Source: Sparassis latifolia (taxonomy: Eukaryota > Basidiomycota > Agaricomycetes > Polyporales > Sparassidaceae). From it: a stretch of 64,000 nucleotides of DNA. Under the pieces are notes generated by a model. The model saw only the letters and a list, made by a program, of their open reading frames with translations, was not told the DNA's origin and searched no databases. Of the stretch, positions 46,117 to 57,975 are shown one piece after another. The stretch lies in the NCBI GenBank assembly GCA_018466975.1, contig CM031553.1, forward strand, positions 186,001 to 250,000, read 5' to 3'. Every line of letters begins with the position of its first letter. The first letter of the stretch is position 1. A program made the translations under genes and the position numbers.

Positions 46117-46577
46117 TTCATGGATGGTCTTCTAGAGAATACTCCGAGGTGGGTCTAGGGGATATCTTTGCGGGTCTGCATCCAAGGACGCGTAATTTAC
46201 GCGAGGGACGTTCCGTCGCGGTCGGCATGACATGGTTTGAGGCGACCAACCGGAGAGCGGCACTGTATTGTCGACACACTGCGTTTCGCGCAGACACGAA
46301 TAGTGGCTACGAAGGAGTCTGCGAATAATGAACCATGAGGGCAGGGAATTAGTGGACTGGCTTGCGGGTGAGACACCGACGTGAGGAGCCTGTACTATAT
46401 AACTCGGAAGGAAGCGAAGCGCCTTTGGGTACGGTGGTTGGCATATGGTTTCCATGCGTAAAACTGCACTGACTGACTCAGTAGGAGACTGATACTTATT
46501 TTGTGGGTTTAAAAGTTCGCCAAACTGGTGGAGTGCGTGGACAACGCTCCGTCCGGAGGACGTCTGACCGGACGGGG

Positions 46578-46586
46578 GCGAAACCG
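46578..46586. repeat. 9-bp target duplication, MULE-like copy 1, left
   Basis: GCGAAACCG is repeated exactly at 47344-47352, directly after the element. Confidence 0.8.
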
Positions 46587-47343
46587 TAGTCTGCTTTCAA
46601 ATCAGGGTGCTTCACCGTAGTACACGATTTCGGAGTTACATAAGCAACTTGATCTCCGAAACGCGTCGACTAGATCTGGTGTAACGCGACGCGTCGGCCT
46701 CCGCAAGACAACACCCTCTGCATCACATGAATTTTCCAATAATTATACATTCCACCATCCTCATAATGTCAGAATGACTTCTACATTCATTGGGCCACAC
46801 TCATTTTGATTCAGTTCACCTGAGGGACTCACACTGTGCCGGCAAATACTCGCGAGATCTCTACCTTATGATCCACACGACTATCAACTGGAAGGTGTCT
46901 GCAAGGCATTAGATGGATCTTGTGCAGGAGGTGCAGACCAGGTCGGGACGACATCTTGAAGCACATCGCGAGAAGGTGATGTTGAGCCTGGCAGCTGTGG
47001 ATGAGGAAGCGAGGCTGTCTGAGTAGGGCAGGTTGAATTTTGTAGTTGAGCATTATGAGAAATGTAGCGAGGAACTGGCGCAAGGGTGGATCATCGACAG
47101 GACTGTGGAATGGGAACATCTTGGGGAAGGTGAGCGCGTCTTGACGCGACGCGACGACCCACTCTTTCGGTCAGGAACCCTCGGTCGGCATCACAGCCGG
47201 ATGAACGGCATCTCTTCGGCATCCGCATTCACGAGTGAAATCCTGTACTACGGTTAAGGGGGCGCGTTTGAAAGCAGACCTATATCAGTCCGTCCCTCCA
47301 ACCTCTCATAGGACTGATTTTGTAGTCTGGGTTTGGGAGACTA
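46587..47343 (+). mobile_element. Mutator-like non-autonomous element, copy 1
   Basis: The ends are TAGTCTGCTTTC on the left and GGGAGACTA on the right, flanked by a perfect 9-bp duplication (GCGAAACCG), the length typical of Mutator-like elements. An inner motif (GTCTGCTTTCAAA) appears near the left end and, inverted, at 47266-47279. The related element at 62593-63200 is in the opposite orientation. It is 757 bp long, and its short frames do not encode a transposase. Confidence 0.75.
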
Positions 47344-47352
47344 GCGAAACCG

Positions 47353-48091
47353 TGACATCAACGTTGAGCGAACACGTCCTGTCACCACATCACGAGACCG
47401 TGATGATTGTGATCACCGTGACCGCGGAGAGCGGAATAACCATTTCCATTTGTAGCCTCCAAGTCCCTAACCCGGAGTTATTTGTTGCATCCCACTTGGA
47501 CCCACTATCACCGACGTCTGTTCCCGGGCCCAGTGGGTTTGCAGGCACCAGCTTAACTAGGCTCGATCTTCCCCCCCCCAATCGCGCGTTCCGAGCTCTC
47601 CGGCGATGGCCGGCGGCATACCCAGAACAGTGTGTCCCTTCTCTTCACCAATAGCAACCGAAAGGACTGAAAGATTCATCGACAGGACTGTACGAGTCTC
47701 TGCTTCTACTTTCTGTGTCCGTCGCACATGTTATGGACCGTGAGCTCAGAAACAACAGCTAGATAGAGTTTGTTTCGACGGACCAACGGAACGGGTGCCA
47801 CATCATCCAGGCACGACTCTACAGTCGGTCGCCAACTTCCACTCCACTATGTTGCCGTTAATGTCGACGATTCCGCCCTGGCCAATGGGATTTCCTGAGC
47901 ATATCCAGGAGCAACTAACGGGACCACCGGCATCGACTGTATGTCGGATGGTACACCGCTGCGGATGGTAACTTGACCAAACACAGACGATCGACCGACT
48001 TTTGGCAGGAGCATGTTGGTGCACTGCTTTAGAAGTGCCTCTATTGAGAGCGAGGGTGCTCTCGCCTTTTCTCCTCACTACTACGACCACA
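47353..48091. other. Upstream region of the MFS gene
   Basis: No gene is supported. Pyrimidine-rich sequence (CTCGCCTTTTCTCCTC) lies just before the MFS start codon at 48092, a usual fungal promoter feature. Confidence 0.4.
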
Positions 48092-50281
48092 ATGTCCAAT
48101 CGGCACGAAAAGTTCGACTCTTTCGACGAAAAAATCCTGAACAATAGGCAAGTCGCTTCTGTGCGTACCTCACTCGAAGAGAGGAGGCTGGTGAGGAGAC
48201 TCGATGCTCGTATTATGCCCATTGCATGTATCTTGTACTTTTTTGCCTGTAAGTGTCGTATCGAGGTCGGGCCTTACTCTCTCGGCACGAGTCAATTGAC
48301 GGAAGTATTTCCAGACCTGGACAGGACGAATCTTGGCAACGCCCGTTTGCAAGGATTGCCCCAAGACATCCTCCACGGCGATCCAACTGGCAAGTTGTAT
48401 GATTGGGTTAATTCGGCGTTCTTTTTCTCCTACGTCGGTTCCACCTCCACCTGTACTTGTCTTCACTCACTGATCGAGTTATTATCTCTAGATCCTGTGT
48501 CCGATTCCCGTCACGATCGTCTCCAAACTCTGCAATCCTCGCCTGTGGCTGGGTTGCGCAGCTATTGGATGGGGAATATGCTCAACATTGATGGTGTGTA
48601 TTATGGACTCCAACGCGGGCTTCCTAACACATATGATTCTCAGGCATCTGGTTATAACTTCGGAGGTCTCATCGTAGCGAGAATTGGCCTCGGTGTCTTC
48701 GAAGCATGCTTTGCTCCCGGCATTCCGCTCTACATGTGTTCGTGATCTTGTTCTCAACTGCTCGGCTTTTGTTTCGACGTAACTCTATTGCAGCATACTT
48801 CTACACGAAGGAAGAGATGGGTAAACGCATGGCCTACTGGTTCAGCTTCGCCGCTATCTCTGGTGCCTTCGGCGGAGCGATTGCATTTGCTGTGCAGCAT
48901 GCGCATATTGCGCTCGCGAATTGGAGACTTCTGTTTGTCATAGAGGGCGCGCCAACTATTGTACTCGGAATATTGTCGATATTCATCCTGCCAGATCGTC
49001 CAGAAGCAACGACGATGCTGAACGAAGAAGAACTGCTTGCTCTAGAGCGAGTGAACAGAGGGTTGAAAGCAGACACTGGCAGAACGATCAACAAGAGTGC
49101 GCATCTCGATCCGTCCCATTACCGATGCTCTATTGTTAACCTTGTGATTAGAGCATATCTTCGCCGCCTTTAAGGATTGGAGAGTTAGGACCTCTTATCG
49201 GTCTCGTTTCTCCTGCTGATTTTTGTCATCAGATCTATGCTGCTGGAGTGGTCTACTTCGGTGCAAACTGTGCTTTGGCTTCGATTTCTGCATTTCTGCC
49301 CACCATCATCACCACATTCGGTTACAGTACGTCCTCACTCCCCATGCGAGTCGCTTGATTCTCATGTGCTGCTCGTGTTTTTAGCGAACGCGCTCGCACA
49401 GCTGCTTACCGTGCCACCGTATGCGGTTGCAGCAGTCTTCATGTGTCTCACCTCGTACTGCTCAGATAGGCTGCAGAGCCGTGGCCTCTTCATAGCAGGA
49501 GCGAGCCTCCTCGGCAGCATAGGCTACATGTGCGTGGGAGTCTCTATTTCTCCAGACGCGCCCTAATGCCCTCGTTGGTAGTTTGTTGCTCGCAGTGCCC
49601 GACAACAACCACGTCCGTTACTTCGCGACGTTTTGCATCACCAGTGGCACCTACACGATTGTCGGGATCATCATCGCGTGGTGTACGCTTGCCTAGCTGG
49701 TCTTGCACTGAGACGCTGCTGACAAGTGTACAGTCACGCATAACCTTGGCTCGGAGACGAAGAAGGCCACGGGCATCCCGATGTACATGGCTATCGGCCA
49801 GTGCGGTAGTATTCTGGGGTCTCACTTGTATCCGACTACGGATAGCCCACGATACATGTAAGTCTGCGTGCTTTTTGACCTAGTTCGGCACTTAGCATGG
49901 TAATTTGCGACGCCAAATCAGCAAAGGATTTGCAGGTAAGTCGCCCTTCCAGCCCCTTCAAGGATAAAGATTGACGAAAATATCTCCACCCTAGTAACGT
50001 GTGCCCTCGAGTTTCTCTCTGGAGCTATCGCGATCGTCCTTACGGTTAGTTCCCTCCAGTACCCTCCAATAGAAGGCGTCTCTGACATCATCCCCGCAAA
50101 GGTTTACTATCGGACGGAGAATGCGCGCAGAGACCGAATATACGGGCAGCCCGTACCTGATGCAATGGTTGATACCTTGGAATTCGCGGACTCCGTATGG
50201 CATCTATTCATCTCAATGCCTCTCTGACCTGTATTCTGACTATATCTGCGTTAGGCACCCGATTTCCGCTATGTGCCATGA
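48092..50281 (+). CDS. MFS transporter, anion:cation symporter (Dal5/Tna1-like)
   Basis: Fourteen exons join in phase across thirteen introns of 49-66 nt: 48249-48314, 48434-48491, 48594-48643, 48738-48793, 49097-49151, 49184-49232, 49327-49384, 49530-49581, 49683-49733, 49858-49921, 49936-49994, 50045-50101 and 50195-50254. The 484-residue product has the layout of the ACS family, which carries organic anions such as nicotinate, allantoate or pantothenate into the cell. Landmarks: LDRTNLGNARLQGL in TM1, FFFSY, the GGLIVARIGLGVFEACFAPG block, FYTKEEMGKRMAYWF, LPDRPEATTMLNEEE in the central loop, SGTYTIVGIIIAW, THNLGSETKKATGIPM and the C-terminal APDFRYVP. The Lys/Arg-rich N-terminus starts MSNRHEKFDSFDEK. 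No lesion is seen. The substrate cannot be told from sequence. Confidence 0.9.
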
Positions 50282-50586
50282 TGCAGCCGATCAATAGCCT
50301 TAATAGTTGTGCACATTCGTGGCTCGCGATGAACGGCACTTTGGCGCAGCTTTGACCACCACACTTCCCTGCAATGAATAATGATCTGTATCATGTTTCC
50401 GTTCCTGATTGTTGCGCTATCGAAATGAATGGACAACTACTTTTGAGTCCGTCGATGCAGACTAAATCACCTACGCACTTCGCAAGATGGGATACGAGGC
50501 GCTTTGACAGTACGCGTTAGAGAATGCTTTTCTTGACTGAGAACATAATTCAATACATCAAACGTTCGTGACCTTCTGGATAGATG

Positions 50587-52296
50587 CTACAAGATATGTA
50601 TCTCGCCGCCGAAGCATATCATGAATGCCACTTCCACCTTCTCCGTACTTACGTAGGCAGCTTGAATTCGATCTAAATCGGCAGACAAGTAATCAGACAC
50701 AAGGCACTGAAAGACGACGGATAAACGCACTCGCGTGATGGCATCTCGAATACTATCTTCTAGCTTATCAACATCAGTCAAGAAGCCTGCTAATTGGGTT
50801 GGTGGAGTTGTGTTCTGAGTCTTGCGCCACCGCGGTGTTGAATACACTATGTGATGCAGACGATTCTGGGTCTCTGTCGATGCACTAGTCGGTTGGATTG
50901 CTGTGAATATCTCGGGCCATAATTCGTCGCCATATCCCTTCTCGTTCCAGAACAAAGACTTTTCCGAGCCCCGCTGAGAGACTGTAGCGAGCAGCGAAGT
51001 CAGAGAAGCCGCCAGATCGCCGAATGGAGAGGGTGGGGACTGGGACTTCTCGGGCTGGACGTATTCCGATACGCACTCGGAGACGACTCGACGACATTTT
51101 TCACGGTATTCCAAGAATCGCCGGTATGCTTGGGCGGACGCCATCTCCATCTCGGGGACGTACACATCGCATGTCTGGTACACCGCCAGTCTAGCAGCCT
51201 CCTTGGCTTCTCTTTTCCATTTGAACCTGGCTGCAACGAGGTAGACACGCAATGGATGAACGCCCACCTTCTCCATGAGTTTTCTTCTGGCAAACTCCTC
51301 CACCTTCTGGACTTGGTATTTCTTAGCAGCCTCTAGAAGAGCAACGACCTCCGCCATGTCTTCGACTAGTGGTTCTGTCATCGGGTAGACGAGTTGCAGA
51401 AGACGGCTTATAACCACAGTGTGCTCAGCGAGGAAGATAATGGGAGGAAATTGGTCAGAGCAGTCCTTCTGCTCGCGAGGCCAGCTAGATAAAGGAACAG
51501 AGGATGCTAAGGACAACAGCCTCTCCAGGACATAGAAGTCAGTACCATCTCTAGATCTGAGAATCAAATCTCCTTCTCCTTTGGAGCTGAATATCGGAAG
51601 AACTGCTTGCGGAGAAGGCACAGCTGTAGCTGCAGCTCTGTCCAGTCTTCCCGGGCTGGACGGACCGTTCTGATCATGGCCAAAGAAGTCGAAGATGGCT
51701 GGCGGAGATGATGCCATTCGATACTGCAAAAGACGATAATAGGCGCCAGCAGAAATGTGGTCCATCTCTGGGACATAGTCGTCCAGAGGATCCGAGCGGA
51801 ACCCTCTAGCAGCACGTTCTGCCACGAGGTCCAAACTCAGGTCACAGGAGACTGCATACACCGCCATAGGGTCAATTGAGGCTAGCCGCAACAGTGCCGT
51901 CCGCATCAGGCTCACCGCCTCCTGCATCTGGTACTTCGCAGCCGCAGACAGAACGTTGCGTATTTCCATCGGCATGACGTGTACAGGATCATCAACGGGA
52001 TAACAGAGTCGTAGCAAGTGATCCAATGTCCGGTTATTCTCAGGGCAAGGGATCACTGGAATAGTGGCGCCGTCATGTTTCACGTCCTCAGAAGCAGCCT
52101 GAGGCAAAGTGAACATATCCTCAAATAGGGGTGATGCTAGTGCGAGCACAATTTTATGCACGCGGAAGTCGACATTGTCCGCAGAGCGAAGTATGACGTC
52201 TGCGTTCGCCTTATCGAAGGGAGCAGAAGCCAAGGTAGGAATAGGGCTCTTTGTCGTGACATCTGTCAAGTTATTGTGTTTAATGCGGCTTTGCAT
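50587..52296 (-). CDS. Two-BTB/POZ-domain protein (569 aa)
   Basis: One uninterrupted exon from ATG 52296 to the stop at 50587. Residues about 28-140 form a BTB domain (ADVILRSADNVDFRVHKIVL, then LASPLFEDMF, then LCYPVDDPVHVM and AAAKYQMQEAVSLM). Residues about 237-345 form a second, weaker one (GDLILRSRDGTDFYVLERLL, QLVYPMTEP, AAKKYQVQKVEEFARRKL). Each is followed by an alpha-helical segment with the same plan (PEMDHISAGAYYRLLQYR; PEMEMASAQAYRRFLEYR), so the protein is an internal duplication. Proteins with this plan are numerous in Agaricomycetes. BTB domains mediate dimerisation and can link to Cullin-3 ligases, but no partner domain is visible here. It converges with the MFS gene, with a 305-bp gap. 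Confidence 0.85.
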   Translation of the reverse strand: MQSRIKHNNLTDVTTKSPIPTLASAPFDKANADVILRSADNVDFRVHKIVLALASPLFEDMFTLPQAASEDVKHDGATIPVIPCPENNRTLDHLLRLCYPVDDPVHVMPMEIRNVLSAAAKYQMQEAVSLMRTALLRLASIDPMAVYAVSCDLSLDLVAERAARGFRSDPLDDYVPEMDHISAGAYYRLLQYRMASSPPAIFDFFGHDQNGPSSPGRLDRAAATAVPSPQAVLPIFSSKGEGDLILRSRDGTDFYVLERLLSLASSVPLSSWPREQKDCSDQFPPIIFLAEHTVVISRLLQLVYPMTEPLVEDMAEVVALLEAAKKYQVQKVEEFARRKLMEKVGVHPLRVYLVAARFKWKREAKEAARLAVYQTCDVYVPEMEMASAQAYRRFLEYREKCRRVVSECVSEYVQPEKSQSPPSPFGDLAASLTSLLATVSQRGSEKSLFWNEKGYGDELWPEIFTAIQPTSASTETQNRLHHIVYSTPRWRKTQNTTPPTQLAGFLTDVDKLEDSIRDAITRVRLSVVFQCLVSDYLSADLDRIQAAYVSTEKVEVAFMICFGGEIHIL

Positions 52297-52856
52297 CCCG
52301 GTATAAGAACCTACCTGACATTTTATGGGTGAGATTTTGAAGACTTAGGTGTTCGAATCTCAGTGGCCCACGTAAAGTCAAGGAATATGTCCTAAGACAA
52401 AAGTTGGCCGTGGCAATCAAAGTGTAAGTGCTTTAAGCGCTGAGCGCTGAGCGCTTGCTGAGTGGTTGAGGGTCGGGCCGGATGCCGCATTGATATCAGG
52501 CCCGTACGTACAGTCGACGGAATGGTCCCGCTTACATGACTATCAAAGAAACGCGTTCATGGGAGCGAAGTTGAACCGAAGGAGGGCGGCCGAACGAAAT
52601 CATCTACCATGCGAAGTTATGGTATCATGGTAGCATGTCCGATTTTCTGCAGGACAGTACAGCAATCATAAAAACTGCTAAGCAAAAAGGAAAGTGATGC
52701 ACCGAAATATCGATAAGTACGTGCAAAAACACAAGTCCGTCAAAATGCCTCCTCCATCGTCCTAGTGATGGTTAGTTTACAGGGTAATGTGATTTGAAAG
52801 GTCTATTGCACGCCTTCTCCCAGAAATCCCTGCAACATCCCCCGCTCACCGGTCCT
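52297..52856. other. Intergenic, gene-free
   Basis: Holds the upstream region of the BTB gene and the downstream region of the GPI-type protein. A short run of AGCGCTG repeats lies at about 52435-52455. Nothing else is evident. Confidence 0.5.
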
Positions 52857-53589
52857 CTACAGCGCAAGAGTCAGGGCACCCGCTCCTGCACCGACAACGA
52901 CCCAGAACCCTGCGTGCGCACGCCGATGCGCAGCGTTCGTGTTCGTGTGTGTGGACGCAGGAGAGCTGCCTGAACTAGTGTGGCTGCTGAAGGATGACGA
53001 CCTGGACGACTCAGACGAGGAATGGCTGGACGTTCCAGATGCGGAGAGTATGCTTCGTGATGAGGAAGGCGGTGTATTCGAGACTTGGCTGGTAAAGATT
53101 GAGCTGGACGGCATCCCAATGGCGTTGGTGCTGGAGAACAAGGACGAGCTCTCGCTCGAGACCGATGACGCGACGGAGAATGAAGATCCTGGCACGTCGG
53201 TAGGTGTGACTGACGTTTCCGAGAAGGAGGATGACGGCACATCGCTTGGCGTGGAGGACACTAAGGTGCCATCCGAGCTGGAGGGGGCCGCACTATCCGT
53301 GGGGAAAGAGAAGCTGCTGCTCTCTGAGTCGGACGGCGTCGAGCTCGCAATGTCGGGGGGCGTAGGGGATGGCGAGCTGAAGAAGGATGCACTCCTATAG
53401 ATAACCGGAAATGTTTTCCCGGATAAGCAAATGAGGCGGGAGATGTGCGACCGAAGGTACGTACGAAGACGGGGCAACCACAGGAGGCGTATGGATGACG
53501 GATTGGGACGTCACATCATCTACACTTGCCAGAACGACGACGGATACGATGACAGCAGCGAAGCCGTTAGCACTGGAAATGAGCTTCAT
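52857..53589 (-). CDS. Ser-rich secreted GPI-anchor-type protein (220 aa)
   Basis: Exon 1 is 53589-53465 and exon 2 is 53394-52857. The 70-nt intron (GTACGT donor, CTATAG acceptor) joins them in phase 2. The product begins with a signal peptide (MKLISSANGFAAVIVSVVVL) and has a body of Ser/Thr/Pro with spaced acidic residues. It ends in a hydrophobic tail (FWVVVGAGAGALTLAL) after a basic HRRAHA spacer, the classic layout of a GPI-anchored wall protein. It has no lesions, unlike the two Ser-rich relatives in composition at 2210-2705 and 44651-45075, with which it shares no obvious sequence. Its role at the cell surface is inference. Confidence 0.75.
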
Positions 53590-56500
53590 CGCGGAAGCCT
53601 CTCTAAGAGGAGTGGAAGAAAAGACACGAGAATACAAAATATGGGAACCGAGATGTCATCCATCGTGAAAGCTTTATACCCTCAACCCTAGAAACGGGCG
53701 TCGAAATCCGTGGTGGGATCGCGGTGATCGTTCACCTTCACGAGATTCGGACTCAACCGGGCTCGAATTGTGCCCGGGACGATGCTGTGTGCCGCGCGTA
53801 GGACCATCTGTGCATTGTGGTACCTCTGGAAGGCAATCACATCAGATGGTCATCTCAACGCCGACCAAATGATACTCGAGCGTTGAGGTGTTCGGCGAAC
53901 CAATGCCGTGTACCTAGACGGACGAAATCGAAACTGTTAAAATTGCATGTCCAGACACTGCAGTGTTGGCAGTGAATGCGATGAGAAACGATAGTTACCG
54001 AGAGTGCGATAGATGAAACTGGTGCAGACTTGCGTAGATTGGAGAGCCAGGGGGAGGCAGAAGGGACCTATGGCGAGTCAGAAGGCCGACGGTCTTTACG
54101 TGCTGTGCGTGGAACTTGTGGTGTAGGACGAAAGGGCCATGAGGTATACGCAATTGCGACGGCGGCGGTATTCATCTCCGCGAGATACTGTATGTTGCAA
54201 GTCGGCTGAGATTCATGTCCTTTGAAGTCAGGCATGACGCGGACGTTCAACGTTCAACAAGAAAAGGCTGTGGATGTCACGAAATTGCAAACGGCCTTGC
54301 AATTCCCAATGACCGCGGAATCATTCCCTTTAACGCACCACTCACGCATGGTTAGGGATACAAGTAACTTAGACGGCGACTACGCTTTCCGCACCTTTCT
54401 GCGGCTTAGCGCTATCAGAACGTCGAGTAAAGACTGGCGCAAAGATAAATTCAACTCCTGGTCAGCGCTGTGAGTCTTGCCAAGAAGGGGGCACATATCA
54501 GAGGTCGGGCGAAGATACCACCGGAAGAATATTCGACACGAATACCATAATTATAATAAGGAGCGGTAACTTAGCAGGAGCACGCGCTGGTATGTGTGCA
54601 ATCTAGTATTCGAGCGCACATCTCATCAACTGAGAGTTTGGCCTAGATACAGACAGTAATATGTCGGAGTGTGTGGGAATACGGAACGGAAGGCACTGAC
54701 CCGAGCGCCTAAAGGAACGATTGTCCGCTTAGAAGCTGTATCTAAGATAGGCCTCACTCATATCCAACCACTCGCGTCGGGCGTCTAATGTCACGCTTAC
54801 ACCAAAATGGCGGGCGAAAGTGCTTGCTCGTCTAATTCCTCTTTCCACAAAGCCTTTATCAGAAATGTGTTCCCTGGGGATTGTTAATGAATACCTTCTT
54901 GAATATTCCCAGGGAGCACATTTTTTTATTTCGCCCTCATAGGAGAGAAATTAGGCTGGCAACAACCCAAAGTGAACGGCAACCAAACAGAGCCAACATC
55001 CAGCAGATAAATATTTGGCTGATAAGTGGCCCTTACCACACCATCCATTACCATATCGGGTATCAGACTTTGACTTATTGCTCCCAAATCAATAGCATCA
55101 CTCTCGGCCAACTGTCGGGTCACAACCACATCACAGCGCTTAGAGTGGTTGGGCATGAGTGAGGTCTATCTTATGAGCCTACCGAGCGCCTACGCAGCAT
55201 GGCCGTCCAGTCACTGTCACAACTCCAGTGCAAAGTCTGAACATTCAGCGCTCAGCAATCGATAATATGTAATGCTGTGCAACCAGTACTTTGCAAGGAC
55301 TGATGAGTACTGATGACTCATGGCGCGCTGGAGTGGACGGTCATCAATATTTCGTCATCGACTTTCCGAAGGCGCCAGACTAGGAGGCTCAACATCTTCT
55401 TGGTGCAGAAACACCGGCGACCTTAGCCCCATCGTCGCACTAACCTCAACGTACCGGAGTGCAGGGGTGATAAAGGCGGTGTTCTGGTCCTGATGTGCCT
55501 TCCACAGGTAGAAGCAAGGTACTTAGTTGAGTGACACCCTATCGACCTCACATTCATCATTGGAACACGCCAACATTATTCATGCAAAAGATGTGATATC
55601 GGACCTCAGGCCTCATCATCTACGATAGAAAGTGACAAGGTAATTCTGCATCACTTGAGCAGGGATGTTAACTCAAGAAAGAGCAGGTCGTTAACAGTTT
55701 ACGTATCTGGTGTTAAGCTCGATGCCATTTGGAACCCACCCAACCTGCTTTCTCTGGGTCTACTCGAATAAGTTTTAACCCAGCAAGTGCATCCTTCTTG
55801 AAAGTACTTCCACACATTTGTTCCTCGTCCAGTGAATGCCTCTAGCATGAGGCTGCTGACATAAGTATGGCTGCTGTGATGGGCATACAATGTTCCTAGT
55901 GACTCCACCTTCTGCGCCTCTTTTAGGACAAAGCTGGCAGCCTGATGTTCATCACAAAGCATTTTGCAGAATGTTGGGTGTGGTATCTACGATGCAGCAT
56001 GCTCCAGTACACTGCTGCGTGAAGCTTACCTCGATGATGTCGATCCTAGTACAAGGCAGAGCTTGCTGTTGAAGGCTTTTAACTCTATCAGGCTGACAGT
56101 GCTGAATTATCATGATTTCAATGCTTAGATCTGGATAATAGGAATACAACTTGTGATTAAGTGTAACTCATTCATCAATCATCGTGTCGGGGCTATTGCT
56201 GACACCACAGAAGACTGAATACGTACACTACAATTGTACATGTTGTAGCACTGGCTGCCAATGGACATACCTTCATGAGTGTCGCTGAAATCAAAGAGAA
56301 TGAGCACTATGTGCATGAGTTTCTGACACAATGCTTGAGCTTCATGTCGAACCGAAGCAGGAAAAAAAAATTTCCTATGTTCACTGAAGCTCATTCTCGA
56401 CATTGTTCACCTTGATTTGCAGCCTTTAACGCCTCAGCATGTCGATGTGGAATCACACTGGCATCGTTCCTTCAACATTCCTAGTGCTTTTGCTTGATGC

Positions 56501-57059
56501 TATCGACACAATGCCCCGCGTCGGGCACTATCATCATGCAGGATCATGTATGTACGATGGGTAAGCACTAAAATCATAATGTAAGTGCACTGAGCAGACC
56601 CGGGAGTTGAAGGAAAATTGGATGAGGTAGTTTGCGGATATACAAGAATTGGAACTGCTACTCCAGGCATGTGCTGGGCTGCAGTGACCTGTCTGATAGT
56701 GGTGAAGTAATATGATTCTACGTGGTGCCATGTGAATGTAGTGCCATAGTTTGACTGCGTCCAAGTCGCTTTGGTGTAATATGATATGTTGGCTGCCCTA
56801 TTGCAGGAGAATGGCGGTACACAGAAGGGTGGGTCGACGTAATTGGAGTAAAGGTACACGATAATGAAATGCACATTGCATCGTGAGATCTCTAATACTC
56901 CTCTTCCACGAAATCCACCGCAAGAGGATTTCGCGATGTCATGCACCAAAAGTGTTTGGCTTGTGAACACGTAACCACCGGTGAAGTGCGCGATGAAGAA
57001 GTCACGTGACTAAGATGGAACCTGAGAATGTTTGGCTGAGTGTGTCACCTGATGCTCAC
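53590..57059. other. Long stretch without a supported gene
   Basis: Contains only unrecognised frames, the longest 156 codons on the minus strand at 56500-56970. An imperfect hairpin lies at 54864-54925, where AATGTGTTCCCTGGG is inverted as CCCAGGGAGCACATT. Confidence 0.5.
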
Positions 57060-57260
57060 ATTATGCTATTGGATGGGAAAAACTCGGAAAGTGCTTTCTC
57101 CCTACTTCTCCCTGCTCGCTTTATGCTATTGAACATGGAGGTCCCAAGAGTTTTGTCTTCCCTGTTTCTCCCTGCTCACTTTATGCTATTGGACACGAAG
57201 GTCCTAAGACATTTTTCCTTCCTACTTTCCCCTTTGATCATGTGATGCTCTTATTTTGCT
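57060..57260 (+). repeat. ~60-bp minisatellite, about three units
   Basis: TATGCTATTGGA/AACA recurs at about 57063, 57123 and 57183 with a weaker fourth copy near 57255. Each is followed by a variant of CTCGG/GTCC and CTTCTCCCTGCTC. The 79-codon frame across it is just the translated repeat. Confidence 0.7.
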
Positions 57261-57289
57261 ATTGGCCAATCTGCCATGTAACACTACTA

Positions 57290-57584
57290 TGTAATGGTCA
57301 CAACGGGTGACACCCGAGGGGTAAAAAAGGACCCCTGAGGCGCCCCAACCCTCAGTTCTTCTCTCCCCACTTGTAGCCCCCTATAAGTGAAGAGTTCTCC
57401 CTCCGCTTGTAGCTTACCCTACAAGTGATAAACGAAAAGAATAGGAGTTTGTTCCACTCCTCCCAGTAACATTGTTACTCGTAATCAAAAGGATCCCGAT
57501 GAAGTCAGTTCAGCGCAGGCAGTGAGTTGTTATGAAACACAACTACTGCACTCTCGTATCGTTTCTATTGAGTAGTCTAGCACA
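57290..57584 (+). repeat. LTR-like segment (possible solo or truncated Gypsy LTR)
   Basis: Starts TGTAATGGTCACAACGGG, a start common in fungal Gypsy LTRs, contains a CCCTATAAG box (about 57380), and ends AGTCTAGCACA followed by TGG. No second copy, target duplication or pol sequence is found nearby, so this is tentative. Confidence 0.3.
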
Positions 57585-57675
57585 TGGTCGCTAGATACTC
57601 AACCTGTTCTCGGAAAGTTCTCGGACAACACGTAGGAAAGTTATCAGCCAGGCACATCGTATTCGGACACACGTA

Positions 57676-57900
57676 CTCGGTAAAAGCCCTGCACACGGTT
57701 GTAGGCACTCGGATAGGAACACAGAAGACTCGGTAAGCCCTGCACATGGTTGTAGGCACACTGTTAAGAAGACAATGAAGACTCGGTAAGCCCTGCACAC
57801 GGTTGTAGGCACACGGATAAAAGAGAAACACAGAAGACTCAGCATCGTATAAGAAGACAGAACGCAAGCCCTTGCACACGGTTGCTAGGCATCCCCCTCT
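57676..57900. repeat. ~53-bp minisatellite, four imperfect units
   Basis: The core AAGCCCTGCACACGGTTGTAGGCAC recurs about every 53-60 bp, joined by ACAGAAGACTCGGT-like linkers. It directly follows the LTR-like segment. Confidence 0.75.
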
Positions 57901-57975
57901 ACATTCCCCCATCTGTATTGTGCAGACTCCCATCCCGACTTCAGACAACAAATCACACGTATAGCTCAGGCATCC

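Noticed and set aside
50587..52296. Reading the BTB protein as two separate genes
   Set aside because: A single frame runs through both BTB domains with a normal linker and no internal stop or splice signal requirement.
52340..52385. tRNA-like B-box (GTGTTCGAATCTC)
   Set aside because: No T-stem pairing and no acceptor stem or A-box at the right distance.
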